Shown here piece after piece: positions 1 through 8,409 of a stretch of 33,884 bases of DNA. This stretch comes from Gemmatimonas sp. (GTDB taxonomy: Bacteria > Gemmatimonadota > Gemmatimonadetes > Gemmatimonadales > Gemmatimonadaceae), in the NCBI GenBank assembly GCA_021154325.1, contig JAJKIR010000213.1, forward strand, positions 1 through 33,884, given 5' to 3'. Within the stretch, counting starts at the first letter, position 1. Each line of letters begins with the position of its first letter. Under the pieces are notes generated by a model, which was not told where the DNA came from, did no database searches, and saw only the letters and a program-made list of their open reading frames with translations. The position numbers and the translations under genes are program-made.

Positions 1-1
1 G

Positions 2-715
2 CAGCGCATCGGCGCCGAGGCGTACCGCGCGATGCCGGCGAAGAAGTTGTTCGCGCTCGGCGTTGGTCACGTGCGTCGGAAGGGAATGGAACCGGGCTCG
101 AAGAGCGAAGAGCTCGGAACGGTGATCGACACGAACATTGTCGAGCTGTCTCCGCGCGAGTGGCGCGTGCTCGAGGCGCTCAAGCGCGAGCTCACGGTCG
201 ACGAGGTGCGCCCGGATCTCTGGCAGCTACGTGCGCGCGAGGCTGGCGAGAGCTTCGACGAGTTCGTGCGCATCGCGCGAGAGCTGAGTGAGCGGAAAGT
301 GATCGGTCGCTTCTCGACGTTTCTCGAGCACGTGAAGCCATCCGCCTCGGGCACGCGGGTGACGCGCTACAATGCGCTCTTTCACTGGCGTGTTCCGGAA
401 GGTCGTGAAATCGAGGCGGGCCGCGAGATCGGGCGCTTTCACATCCTCACGCATTGTTACTGGCGCGAGGGTGGTCCCGAGTTCGCGAACGTGAACATCA
501 TGGCCGTCGCTCATGGTACCGACAAGGCGACGGTGCTCGCGCACAAGGACGCCATCGACGCGCACCTGACTACGATCGGCATGCCGGTCTCGTACACGAA
601 TGTCTTCTGGGGCGGTCGAAGCGAGATCAAGCCCTCCGAGATCTCGCCGACAGTGTACGAACGATGGCTGAGGGCGCGCTCTGCGCGCCCGCTCCCTCGC
701 GACGCTCGGAGCTGA
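2..715 (+). CDS. Sirohaem decarboxylase-like protein (AhbA/AhbB or NirD/L-type, two-domain), 5' end cut off
   Basis: The frame is open from base 2, so the gene starts before the window; the ATG at 32 is probably internal. Residues just after it (GVGHVRRKGMEPGSK) look like the tail of a first domain. A second, complete Lrp/AsnC-like domain then begins near LSPREWRVLEALKREL, a winged-helix start. Its beta part contains ILTHCYWREGG followed by NVNIMAVAHG, which matches the 'THCYxR...YNLFxMVHG' signature of the family. Known members decarboxylate sirohaem to 12,18-didecarboxysirohaem for haem d1 or for the alternative haem route, usually as heterodimers; a fused protein would carry both halves. 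The neighbours that would decide between haem d1 and haem b lie outside the window. The last 15 residues are Arg-rich and are encoded by a GC hairpin. A plain Lrp-type regulator is less likely because of the HCY segment. Confidence 0.72.
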   Translation, partial: QRIGAEAYRAMPAKKLFALGVGHVRRKGMEPGSKSEELGTVIDTNIVELSPREWRVLEALKRELTVDEVRPDLWQLRAREAGESFDEFVRIARELSERKVIGRFSTFLEHVKPSASGTRVTRYNALFHWRVPEGREIEAGREIGRFHILTHCYWREGGPEFANVNIMAVAHGTDKATVLAHKDAIDAHLTTIGMPVSYTNVFWGGRSEIKPSEISPTVYERWLRARSARPLPRDARS

Positions 716-749
716 TCGATTTGGAATCGCGCGCGCTCTTCGCGCGCGC
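672..749 (+). terminator. Two GC hairpins around the stop codon of the first gene
   Basis: Bases 672-679 (GGGCGCGC) pair with 683-690 around a 3-base loop, inside the last codons of the gene. Bases 729-736 (GCGCGCGC) pair with 742-749 around TCTTC, 14 bases after the stop. No T-run follows either stem, so an intrinsic terminator is only a guess; RNA protection or simple GC-repeat drift are alternatives. Confidence 0.3.
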
Positions 750-1042
750 TCCCGCTCCTCTCGCCTTGCACGCCCCATTCCCGCCGTTCCCGGCGCGCCC
801 TTTCCGGCGCGCTCTTTCCGGCGCGCCCTTTCCGGCGCGCTCTTTCCGGCACGCTCTTTTCCGGCGCGATCTTCCGATATATTGGCAGTCCATTGATCTC
901 CCGTCCCCCAACCAACCCGGCCAACCCGACAATCAGGGAACACTTCCTGCACAAGCGCGCCACTCGCGATGCCGCCATGTCGGGTCGCATGACGCATCGA
1001 GACCGACACGATACGTACGCTGGCGGACGGTGAGGAGAACGC
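716..1042. other. Gene-free stretch before the respiratory operon
   Basis: This stretch holds one of the GC hairpins, the 14-bp array and, from 876 on, less repetitive DNA. TATATT at 878-883 could be a -10 box, but no convincing -35 lies 16-18 bases upstream. A ribosome site (GGTGAGGAG, about 1029-1037) stands six bases before the ATG at 1043. No gene with credible coding character was seen here, although GC-rich open frames run through it. Confidence 0.6.
792..875 (+). repeat. 14-bp tandem repeat array, six units
   Basis: The units begin at 792, 806, 820, 834, 848 and 863. Units 1 and 3 read GGCGCGCCCTTTCC, and units 2 and 4 read GGCGCGCTCTTTCC. The fifth has one extra T and the sixth is shortened (GGCGCGATCTTCC). 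The exact alternation of the first four suggests duplication of a 28-bp pair. The array ends three bases before TATATT (878-883) in the leader of the dehydrogenase operon. Its 9-mer CGCCCTTTC is also the core of the array at 16074-16186. Confidence 0.85.
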
Positions 1043-2908
1043 ATGCCACGACGCGAACGTACACGATGTGTTTCGGATCGCCGACGATTGTTCGTCGTTG
1101 CGGTCGGAGGCTCCCTGTTCCTCGCGGGCTGCAAAGGGGATAAAGAAAAGGATGATCCACGCGTCGCGCTCGCCGCGCGCGTCGGCCCCGCGACAACGAG
1201 CGGCGATACCACCACGAAATTCGCCGATGATGGCCAGTGGGTGCGGCCGGCGAAAGATTTCCAGGGGACGAGGTTCAGCGGCCTCACTGAAATCAACAAT
1301 ACGAATGTGCAAAAGCTGCACGTCTTCGGCACATTCTCGCTCGGCACTACGCGCGGCGTGGAGGCAGCGCCGATCGTCGCCGGCACGACGATGTACATCG
1401 TCACACCCTTCCCGAATTTCGTCTACGCGCTCGATCTGACGAAAGAAGGGATGCCGACCAAATGGTCGTACAAGCCGAGGCCCGTGAATGCGGCGCAGGG
1501 CGTCGCCTGCTGCGACGTCGTCAACCGCGGTCTCGTCGTCGACGCCGGGAAAGTGATCTTCAACACGCTCGACGGGCGCACGATCGCTCTCGACGCCGCC
1601 ACTGGCAAAGAGCTCTGGGAGACGCAGCTCGCAAACATCAACCTCGGCGAGTCGGTGACGATGGCGCCGCTCGTCGTCAAAGGCAAAGTCTTCGTCGGTG
1701 TGAGCGGCGGCGAGTTCGGCGTGCGCGGCTGGCTCAAGGCGGTCGATGAGAACTCTGGAAAGCTCGCCTGGACCGCGTACCACACTGGTCCCGATAAGGA
1801 CGTGCTCATTGGCCCGAATTTCAAGCCGTTCTACAAGATGGATCAGGGGAAGGACCTCGGCGTGTCGTCGTGGCCCGCGGACCAGTGGAAGATCGGCGGC
1901 GCTGGCGTCTGGGGCTGGATCACGTACGACCCCGAGCTCGATCTCATCTATTACGGCACCGCGAATCCAGGCCCATGGAATCCCGAGATGCGTCCGGGTG
2001 ACAACAAGTGGAGCTCCACGGTCTTCGCGCGGCATCCCGACAACGGCGAAGCGGTCTGGGCATACCAGCTCTCGCCGCATGACGAACATGATTACGATGG
2101 CGTCAACGAGAACATTCTCGTCGACATGGACTGGAAAGGGACTCGGCGGCAGTTGATTCTGCGCCCGGAGCGCAACGGATATTTTTACGTCTTCGATAGA
2201 AAGACTGGTGAGGTCCTATCTGCAGAGCCGTTCGGCTTTGTCAACACGACCACCGGCGTCGACCTGAAGACGGGTCGATTGCAGTACGCCCCCGAGAAGG
2301 CGACGCGCATAGGGCAGGTCGTGCGGTACAGCTGTCCCGCGGCCCCCGGCATGAAGGACTGGCAGCCATCCGCGTACTCGCCGCGAACGGGGCTCGTCTA
2401 CATCCCCCATCAGAACTTGTGTATGGACGAGGAGGGCCTCGAGGCGAATTACATCGCCGGCACCCCGTACGTCGGCACGAACGTGAAGATGTACGCGGGC
2501 CCAGGCGGCAATCGTGGCTTCTTCGATGCGTGGGATCCGGTCGGCCAACACAAGGTGTGGAGTATCAAGGAGGACCTCCCCGTGTGGAGTGGTGCGCTCG
2601 TCACCGCGGGCGACGTCGCGTTCTACGGCACGATGGACGGCTGGTTCAAGGCCGTCGACGCGCGCACGGGCAATCCGTTATGGCAGTTCAAAACCGGCTC
2701 CGGGATCATCAGTCAGCCAATGACGTACAGCTACGGCGGCAAGCAGTACATCGCCGTCCTCTCCGGCGTGGGCGGATGGTCCGGCGCAATCGTCGCCGGA
2801 GGTCTCGACGCACGTGATTCGAGCGCCGCCCTAGGCTTCGTCAACGCGATGAAGGATCTCCCGCAGAAGTCGACCAAGGGAGGGATGCTGTATGTCTTCG
2901 CGCTCTAA
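1043..2908 (+). CDS. PQQ-dependent alcohol dehydrogenase, lanthanide-type, lipoprotein
   Basis: This is a 621-residue quinoprotein of the methanol/ethanol dehydrogenase family, an eight-bladed propeller that oxidises an alcohol or aldehyde in the periplasm and passes electrons to a c-type cytochrome. Visible marks are the adjacent-cysteine pair C156-C157 (VACCDVV), E224 in GGEFGVRG, N308 in GTANPGPWNP, the RPGDNKW segment, and D350-Y351-D352 in PHDEHDYDGVNEN. By family knowledge D350 is the catalytic base. A second Asp two residues on is found in lanthanide-using enzymes (XoxF, ExaF) and is Ala in calcium MxaF. The usual Trp before DYD is His here. The N-terminus is a lipoprotein signal (LFLAGC, C30), unusual for the family. 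The substrate cannot be read from sequence, and no PQQ synthesis genes are in the window. A good ribosome site precedes the ATG. The 3' end overlaps the next gene by 17 bases. Confidence 0.9.
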   Translation: MPRRERTRCVSDRRRLFVVAVGGSLFLAGCKGDKEKDDPRVALAARVGPATTSGDTTTKFADDGQWVRPAKDFQGTRFSGLTEINNTNVQKLHVFGTFSLGTTRGVEAAPIVAGTTMYIVTPFPNFVYALDLTKEGMPTKWSYKPRPVNAAQGVACCDVVNRGLVVDAGKVIFNTLDGRTIALDAATGKELWETQLANINLGESVTMAPLVVKGKVFVGVSGGEFGVRGWLKAVDENSGKLAWTAYHTGPDKDVLIGPNFKPFYKMDQGKDLGVSSWPADQWKIGGAGVWGWITYDPELDLIYYGTANPGPWNPEMRPGDNKWSSTVFARHPDNGEAVWAYQLSPHDEHDYDGVNENILVDMDWKGTRRQLILRPERNGYFYVFDRKTGEVLSAEPFGFVNTTTGVDLKTGRLQYAPEKATRIGQVVRYSCPAAPGMKDWQPSAYSPRTGLVYIPHQNLCMDEEGLEANYIAGTPYVGTNVKMYAGPGGNRGFFDAWDPVGQHKVWSIKEDLPVWSGALVTAGDVAFYGTMDGWFKAVDARTGNPLWQFKTGSGIISQPMTYSYGGKQYIAVLSGVGGWSGAIVAGGLDARDSSAALGFVNAMKDLPQKSTKGGMLYVFAL

Positions 2909-3458
2909 CGGGTGGCGAGCCACATGTTCAGCTCTCATCGGGATTCTCCTCTTGTCTGCCTGCGAGCGCGAGAACCGACGCTTCCAGGAGAATCCACCGA
3001 CGGCAACGCCAACGTCGACGGCGCTCATCGTCAGCGACCTGCAGCCCGGGCCCGGGATGGTGATCCCGAAGGTCGAGGCGCCCTACGACGACAACGCGTG
3101 GGCCGTGTCCGAGGGGAAATCACTCTTCAACTCGATGAACTGCTCCGGCTGTCATTTCCAGGGCGGCGGAGGCATCGGGCCACCGCTCATGGACGAGGAG
3201 TGGATCTACGGCTACGAGCCGCAACAGATCTTCGCGTCGATCGCTGACGGCCGGCCGAACGGGATGCCTGCGTGGAAGTACTCGCTCAGTACCCAGCAGA
3301 TCTGGGAGCTCGTGAGCTATGTGCGGTCGCTGAGTGGATTGAATCCGAAGGGCGCGCGCAGCGGCCGCGACGATCACATGATGCGCAAGACGCCCGAGGC
3401 ATCGACCCCGAACGCGGTGCCGAAGATGTCGAGCACGCCGCCGGAGGACTCAGCGTGA
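2892..3458 (+). CDS. c-type cytochrome lipoprotein, likely electron acceptor of the PQQ dehydrogenase
   Basis: This 188-residue monohaem cytochrome c has a lipoprotein signal (LLLSAC, C24), a haem site CSGCH (C84, C87, H88) and a likely axial Met at M125 in NGMPAWK. The region between the anchor and the haem domain is a Pro/Thr-rich linker, and the C-terminus is a disordered tail rich in Pro, Ser and Thr. The start codon lies inside the last codons of the dehydrogenase, which fits a dedicated partner like XoxG or MxaG; this role is inferred from position. Its stop overlaps the GTG start of oxidase subunit II (GTGA), so electrons could pass dehydrogenase to this cytochrome to the caa3 oxidase encoded next. 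Confidence 0.88.
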   Translation: MSSRSNGWRATCSALIGILLLSACERENRRFQENPPTATPTSTALIVSDLQPGPGMVIPKVEAPYDDNAWAVSEGKSLFNSMNCSGCHFQGGGGIGPPLMDEEWIYGYEPQQIFASIADGRPNGMPAWKYSLSTQQIWELVSYVRSLSGLNPKGARSGRDDHMMRKTPEASTPNAVPKMSSTPPEDSA

Positions 3459-4459
3459 GACGCGGTACGTGGCTCCTGCTCTTCGCAATTGGGTGTGCGG
3501 GCTCGCAGAGCGTGCTCGATCCCGCGGGCCCGCCCAACCGCAGCCTGAACCATCTCTTCTGGGCGATGCTCATCGTCGCGAGCGTCATCTGGATCGCGGT
3601 CGTGGTCGCGGCATTCTGGGCCGCGCTCTCGCGCCGCCGCATCACGCGCGAGGATCTCGAGCCGATCATCACGGTGCCTAACGAGGAGCACCGGCGCCAC
3701 ACCGGCATCGTCACCGGGCTCGTCGGCGCCACCATCGTGATTCTCCTTCTCTTTCTCGTCTACGACTTCACCGTCGGCCGCGCGCTCGCCGAGCGGCCGA
3801 GCCGGACGCTGACGATCGAGATCATCGGGCATCAGTGGTGGTGGGAGGTGCACTACGTCGATCCCGACCCGTCGAAGATTGTCGTCGACGCGAATGAGCT
3901 TCACATCCCCGCCGGTGAGCCGGTGCAGGTGAAGCTCTCGTCGCGCGACGTCATCCACAGCTTCTGGGTGCCGAACCTCATCGGCAAGCGCGACCTGATC
4001 CCCGGCTACACGTCGTCGCTCTTCCTCAATGCAGACCGAGCCGGCGTCTATCGCGCGCAGTGCGCCGAATTCTGCGGCACCGAGCACGCGAAGATGGCGC
4101 TTCCCGTCGTCGTGCACTCGCGCAACGATTTCGCCGCCTGGCTTTCAGAGGCGCGCGCGCCGGCCGCCGTGCCTAACGATTCGAGCGCGCGCGACGGGCG
4201 GCAGGTCTTCCTCGCCGGGCCGTGCTCGTCGTGCCATGCGATCACCGGCGAGCCGGCCTACGGCACCGTTGGGCCGAATCTCACGCACCTCGCGAGCCGG
4301 AAGACGTTAGGCGCCGGCACCCTCCCGAACACCCGGGGCAACCTCGGCGGCTGGGTCGTCGACCCGCAGTCGATCAAGCCCGGGGTGCGCATGCCGTCGA
4401 ATCAGCTTGCGGCGAAAGACCTCCGTAATCTGCTCGACTATTTGCAGACGCTCAAATGA
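3455..4459 (+). CDS. coxB: caa3-type cytochrome c oxidase subunit II with fused cytochrome c domain
   Basis: This is a 334-residue protein starting at GTG 3455. That start overlaps the previous stop and has GGAGG ahead of it; longer upstream ATG frames run through the cytochrome gene and are not used. In order it has a short lipoprotein-like signal (FAIGC, C14), two membrane helices (about 30-52 and 85-108), the aromatic HQWWWEV stretch, and the CuA site with H168, C203, E205, C207, H211 and M214 (CAEFCGTEHAKM). A C-terminal cytochrome c domain follows, with CSSCH (C257-H261) and M313 as likely axial ligand. The fused haem domain marks a caa3 oxidase, in which the cytochrome c substrate is covalently part of the enzyme. 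It ends in ATGA shared with subunit I. Confidence 0.95.
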   Translation: MRRGTWLLLFAIGCAGSQSVLDPAGPPNRSLNHLFWAMLIVASVIWIAVVVAAFWAALSRRRITREDLEPIITVPNEEHRRHTGIVTGLVGATIVILLLFLVYDFTVGRALAERPSRTLTIEIIGHQWWWEVHYVDPDPSKIVVDANELHIPAGEPVQVKLSSRDVIHSFWVPNLIGKRDLIPGYTSSLFLNADRAGVYRAQCAEFCGTEHAKMALPVVVHSRNDFAAWLSEARAPAAVPNDSSARDGRQVFLAGPCSSCHAITGEPAYGTVGPNLTHLASRKTLGAGTLPNTRGNLGGWVVDPQSIKPGVRMPSNQLAAKDLRNLLDYLQTLK

Positions 4460-6459
4460 CCGATCCCATTCGTCGACTTCCGCCGAACGAGAGCGCCGTC
4501 GCCGCACCGGGCGTGCTGCCTGGCGCGCGCCCGACGACGCTGAGCGACGAGGTCGTCCTCGCCGACGCCGCGGCGCTCGAGCTCACCTGGGCCGACAAGC
4601 CCGGCCTCTGGGGATGGCTCACCGCCGTCGACCATAAGACGATCGCCAAGCGCTACATCTTCACCGCGTTCCTGATGTTCATCGCGGGCGGGATCGAGGC
4701 GGCGTTGATGCGCATGCAGCTGTCGCGTCCCGAGAACACGCTCATCGGGCCCGATCGGTACAATCAGCTCTTCACCGTCCACGGCACGACGATGATGTTC
4801 CTCTTCGCCGTGCCGATCATGACGGCGATGGGTCTCTACTTCGTGCCGCTGATGGTCGGCGCGCGCAGCATCGCATTCCCGCGTCTCAACGCGTTCGGCT
4901 ACTACACGTACCTGATGGGCGTGCTGTTCATGTACGTGTCGCTCTTCATCAACATGGGACCGGATGCGGGATGGACATCGTATCCGCCGCTCTCGGGGCC
5001 ACAGTTCTCGCCCGGGCACCGCATCGATGTCTGGGCCCAGGTGGTGACCTTCACCGAGATCGCGGCGCTCGCCGCGGCGGTGAACATCATCGTGACGACG
5101 TTCAAGATGCGCGCGCCCGGCATGTCGCTCAATCGCATTCCGCTCTTCGTGTGGGCGCAGGTCACCGTGGCGTTCATGATCATCTTCGCCATGCCCGCGG
5201 TCGCCACGGCGAGCACGCTCCAACTGGCCTCGGATCGCGCCGTGGGGACGCACTGGTTCAATCCCTCCGAGGGCGGCGACGCGCTGCTCTGGCAGCACAT
5301 CTTCTGGTTCTTCGGGCACCCCGAGGTCTACATCATCTTCCTCCCGGCGCTGGGGTTCATCACCTCCATCGTCGAGACCTTCAGTCGGCGACGCGTGTTC
5401 GGCTACACGGCGATCGTGCTCGCGAACATCACCACGGGCTTCTTCGCCTTCGGGCTCTGGGTGCACCACATGTTCGCGACGCCCATTCCGGAGCTGGGGC
5501 AGAGCCTGTTCACCGCGGCGAGCATGGTCATCGCCGTTCCCACCGGCGTGCAGATCTTCTGCTGGCTCGTGACGATGTTCAGCGGCCGCCCGCGTCTCAC
5601 GACGGCGATGCTGTTCATCCTCGGCTTCTTCTTCACATTCGTGAACGGCGGCCTCACCGGTGTGATGCTCGCGTCGGTCGCGTTCGACAAGCAGGTGCAC
5701 GACACGTTCTTCGTGGTCGCGCACTTCCATTACGTCCTCCTCGGCGGCGGCGTGATGCCGCTTTTCGCAGCGTTCTATTTCTGGTTCCCGAAAGTGACGG
5801 GCCGGATGCTGAGCGAGACGTTAGGCAGGTGGCACGCGTGGCTCTTCATAGTTGGGATCAACGTCGCGTTCTTCCCGATGCATTTCCTCGGGCTCAACGG
5901 GATGCCGCGGCGCGTCTATACCTATCTCGCCGAGACCGGCTGGGGGCCGCTCAACGAGCTGGCGACGATCGGTGCGGTTATCGCGGTCCTTGGCGTCGCG
6001 GTCTTTATTGTCAACGCCGCGATCAGCTGGCGCGGCGGGCTCTTCGCCGGCGCCAATCCGTGGGACTCCTATGGCCTCGAGTGGGCGACCCCGTCGCCGG
6101 CGCCGAGTTACAACTTCGTCAACACGCCGGTCGTGCTCGGGCGCCATCCGCTCTGGGATACTGGCTCGCCGCTGCCGGTGGTGACCGGGTTGCGCACCGA
6201 CCGCCGCGAGGTGCTCGTGACGACCACGTTCGATGCACAGCCTGACTCCAGACACAAGCATCCCACGGGCTCGATCTGGCCGCTCGTTCTCGCCCTCGTG
6301 ATGGCCGAGCTGTGGATCGGCTCGATCTTTACGCCCTGGGCGGTGCTCGGCGGGTTGGGCCTCACGCTCCTGGGCATGCTCGGCTGGGGGCTGCAGTCGG
6401 TGCGTGAGCAGGACGTCGAGCGCGTGGATACGGGTGCCGAGATCGTGGAGGCCGCATGA
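4456..6459 (+). CDS. coxA: Cytochrome c oxidase subunit I (caa3, haem-copper catalytic subunit)
   Basis: This 667-residue membrane protein is the oxygen-reducing, proton-pumping core of the oxidase. Ligands are visible: H109 (TVHGTT, low-spin haem), H288 with E290 and Y292 in GHPEVYI (CuB, proton-channel Glu, cross-linked Tyr), H337-H338 (WVHHMF, CuB), and H423 and H425 in VAHFHYV (high-spin and low-spin haem). The Glu in GHPEVYI points to the A-type family. It is longer than the classic twelve-helix form: about 35 soluble residues precede the first helix, and extra helices sit at the C-terminus (about 615-650). It carries one copy of the window-wide octamer (5819-5826). Both ends overlap neighbours by four bases, so the subunits are translationally coupled. 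Confidence 0.97.
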   Translation: MTDPIRRLPPNESAVAAPGVLPGARPTTLSDEVVLADAAALELTWADKPGLWGWLTAVDHKTIAKRYIFTAFLMFIAGGIEAALMRMQLSRPENTLIGPDRYNQLFTVHGTTMMFLFAVPIMTAMGLYFVPLMVGARSIAFPRLNAFGYYTYLMGVLFMYVSLFINMGPDAGWTSYPPLSGPQFSPGHRIDVWAQVVTFTEIAALAAAVNIIVTTFKMRAPGMSLNRIPLFVWAQVTVAFMIIFAMPAVATASTLQLASDRAVGTHWFNPSEGGDALLWQHIFWFFGHPEVYIIFLPALGFITSIVETFSRRRVFGYTAIVLANITTGFFAFGLWVHHMFATPIPELGQSLFTAASMVIAVPTGVQIFCWLVTMFSGRPRLTTAMLFILGFFFTFVNGGLTGVMLASVAFDKQVHDTFFVVAHFHYVLLGGGVMPLFAAFYFWFPKVTGRMLSETLGRWHAWLFIVGINVAFFPMHFLGLNGMPRRVYTYLAETGWGPLNELATIGAVIAVLGVAVFIVNAAISWRGGLFAGANPWDSYGLEWATPSPAPSYNFVNTPVVLGRHPLWDTGSPLPVVTGLRTDRREVLVTTTFDAQPDSRHKHPTGSIWPLVLALVMAELWIGSIFTPWAVLGGLGLTLLGMLGWGLQSVREQDVERVDTGAEIVEAA

Positions 6460-7079
6460 CCGCGCCGCGCCCCTCGCCCCAGGAATCGTTAGGCGATCTC
6501 ACCGAGCTACCCACGGTGACCTTCGGGCATCGCAGCCTGATGTGGTGGGGCACCCTCGGCTTCATGGTCATCGAGGGGTGGACGCTCGCGCTCATCGCCG
6601 CGATGTACTTCTACGTACGCCAGAACTTCCTCGACTGGCCGCCGATGCGTACGCCCCTGCCGTCGCTGCCGATTCCGACGATCGGGCTCGCCGTCATGCT
6701 CGTGAGCATCGTTCCTCAGATACTCGCTGATCGCGCATCACGTCGTCTCGACCTCGGCGGCGTCAAGCTCTGGCTGCTGATCTCATCGCTCATCTCGCTC
6801 GTGATCCCGGTACTGCGCTGGTATGAGCTATGGTCGCTCAACGTCCGGTGGGATTCGAACGCGTACGGTAGCGCGGCCTGGCTGCTCGTTGCGACGCATG
6901 CGACGCTCCTCCTCCTCGACGTCTCCGATACAGTCGGCATCACGCTCTTCTACTGGTTCCGGCGCATGCCGATCAAGGCGATGAGCGACGTCGCCGACAA
7001 CTCGTTCTACTGGTATTTCATGGCGCTCATCTGGGTGCCGATCTATCTCATCGTATACGTCGGACCCTACGTCTTCTGA
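6456..7079 (+). CDS. coxC: Cytochrome c oxidase subunit III family protein
   Basis: This 207-residue membrane protein has about five hydrophobic helices. It begins FGHRSLMWWGTLGFMVIEG, typical of the haem-copper oxidase subunit III family after loss of the first two helices, and contains the Glu of that helix. The aromatic end NSFYWYFMALIWVPIYLIVY is also family-like. Subunit III binds subunit I and stabilises its proton uptake. The ATG lies in the ATGA that ends subunit I. The gene is followed two bases later by a small membrane protein that may complete the complex. Confidence 0.88.
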   Translation: MTAPRPSPQESLGDLTELPTVTFGHRSLMWWGTLGFMVIEGWTLALIAAMYFYVRQNFLDWPPMRTPLPSLPIPTIGLAVMLVSIVPQILADRASRRLDLGGVKLWLLISSLISLVIPVLRWYELWSLNVRWDSNAYGSAAWLLVATHATLLLLDVSDTVGITLFYWFRRMPIKAMSDVADNSFYWYFMALIWVPIYLIVYVGPYVF

Positions 7080-7081
7080 CA

Positions 7082-7477
7082 ATGGCGACGCGATCAGTCG
7101 AGCCTAACGAGCGCGAGCGCTTGACGCGATGGCCGGGTCTGCTCGGCCTGACGCTCGGGGTGGTGGCTGGCCCGATCGCCGTGCTCGTGAACGAGGAGCT
7201 CATCTACGTCACGAACATGTGGGCCTGCGGCACCGGCAAGCAGCTGGCGATGCATCTCGTGCCGCTCGTCTGTCTCGCGGTGGCGCTCGGCGCCGGATTG
7301 CTCGCCTGGCGCGATTGGGACCGCGTCGGCCGCGGTGTCGAAGACGAAGCCGCGACGATCGACTCGCGCAGTCGCTTTGTCGCCCTTACCGGGATGGCGG
7401 TGAGTGCGCTGTCGGCGCTGCTCATACTCGCGCAGTGGCTCGCGATCTTCGTCTTTGCCGCCTGCATGCGAGCCTGA
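7082..7477 (+). CDS. Small membrane protein of the oxidase operon, unknown function
   Basis: This 131-residue protein has three clear hydrophobic helices (about 18-40, 55-77 and 102-127) and a charged loop between the last two. No family was recognised with certainty. Its place, two bases after subunit III and two before ctaG, suggests a subunit IV-like or assembly role. It has Cys residues at NMWACGTGK and near the C-terminus (FAACMRA), but no metal motif. The start is the first ATG after the previous stop and leaves no room for a separate promoter. It carries the octamer GCCTAACG in its eighth to tenth codons. Confidence 0.75.
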   Translation: MATRSVEPNERERLTRWPGLLGLTLGVVAGPIAVLVNEELIYVTNMWACGTGKQLAMHLVPLVCLAVALGAGLLAWRDWDRVGRGVEDEAATIDSRSRFVALTGMAVSALSALLILAQWLAIFVFAACMRA

Positions 7478-7479
7478 CG

Positions 7480-8409
7480 ATGGCGCCGCCGCTGCTGCTG
7501 CACGCGACGACTGGCCCGCTATGGGCAGATTGGGATTTGGAGCCCGGGATCGTATTGCCGCTCGCCATCGCGGCGGTGCTGTACGCGCGGGGCCTCCGGC
7601 TTCTCTGGGACGAACATGTCGGCCGCGGCATTCGCCTATGGGAAGCGAGCGCATTCGGCGCCGGCTTGATCGTGAGCATGCTCGCGCTCGTCTCGCCGCT
7701 CCACGCGCTCTCCGAGCAGCTCTTCGTCGCCCACATGGTGCAGCATGAGCTGTTGATGGTCGTCGCCGCGCCGCTGCTCGTCGTCGGCCGTCCGCTCGTG
7801 CCGATGCTCTGGGCGCTGCCATCGCGTGCGCGACGTCGCGTCGGTGGGCTCACGCGACAGCCGGCCTTTCGCGCGTCATGGCGTTTCGTCTCTCGGCCGA
7901 TCGTCGCATTCGTCATTCACGGCGCCGCGATCTGGCTCTGGCACGCGCCGGCGCTCTATCAGGCGACGCTGCGGAGCGACACCATCCACGCGCTCCAACA
8001 CCTCAGCTTCTTCGGCACCGCGCTGCTCTTCTGGTGGACGATCGTGCACGCGCACGCGCCAGGCGGACGCGCCCGCGCCGTGAGCTTCGGCACGGCCGTG
8101 CTGCTCCTCTTCGGCACGGCGCTCCACTCCGGCGCATTAGGCGCGCTCCTTACTTTCTCGCGGACGCTCTGGTATCCCGCTTACGCATCCGGTGCAGCCG
8201 CGTGGCGACTCACGCCCTTCGAGGATCAGGAGCTCGCCGGACTCGTGATGTGGATTCCCGCGTCCTTCGCGTACCTGGTGGCGGCGCTCTTCCTCTTTGC
8301 CGGCTGGCTCCGCGCCTCCGAGGAACGCGTGCACGAGCGGGAGATCGCGCGTGAGATGGAACGGGCGCAGCACCTCGAGATCGGAGGAGGCGACGACACA
8401 TGGTCCTGA
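7480..8409 (+). CDS. ctaG: Cytochrome c oxidase assembly factor CtaG (Caa3_CtaG family)
   Basis: This is a 309-residue protein with about seven membrane helices. Start ATG 7480 lies two bases after the previous stop; the longer in-frame upstream extension runs through that gene and is not hydrophobic. The segment AHMVQHELLMVVAAPLLVVGRP carries the conserved histidines of the family, and VIHGAAIWLWHAPALYQATL and ALQHLSFFGTALLFWWT also fit. The Bacillus form is needed for active caa3 oxidase and is thought to help copper delivery; it is not related to the mitochondrial-type Cox11 that also carries the CtaG name. The C-terminus is a charged cytoplasmic tail overlapping the next cytochrome gene by ten bases. 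Confidence 0.9.
   Translation: MAPPLLLHATTGPLWADWDLEPGIVLPLAIAAVLYARGLRLLWDEHVGRGIRLWEASAFGAGLIVSMLALVSPLHALSEQLFVAHMVQHELLMVVAAPLLVVGRPLVPMLWALPSRARRRVGGLTRQPAFRASWRFVSRPIVAFVIHGAAIWLWHAPALYQATLRSDTIHALQHLSFFGTALLFWWTIVHAHAPGGRARAVSFGTAVLLLFGTALHSGALGALLTFSRTLWYPAYASGAAAWRLTPFEDQELAGLVMWIPASFAYLVAALFLFAGWLRASEERVHEREIAREMERAQHLEIGGGDDTWS

Noticed and set aside
227..2089. 620-codon open frame on the minus strand opposite the first gene and the dehydrogenase
   Set aside because: It crosses the repeat array and two real genes, shows low-complexity Arg/Glu runs and has no recognisable family.
4438..5730. 430-codon minus-strand frame opposite coxA
   Set aside because: It is a Glu/His/Arg-rich mirror of a conserved oxidase gene.
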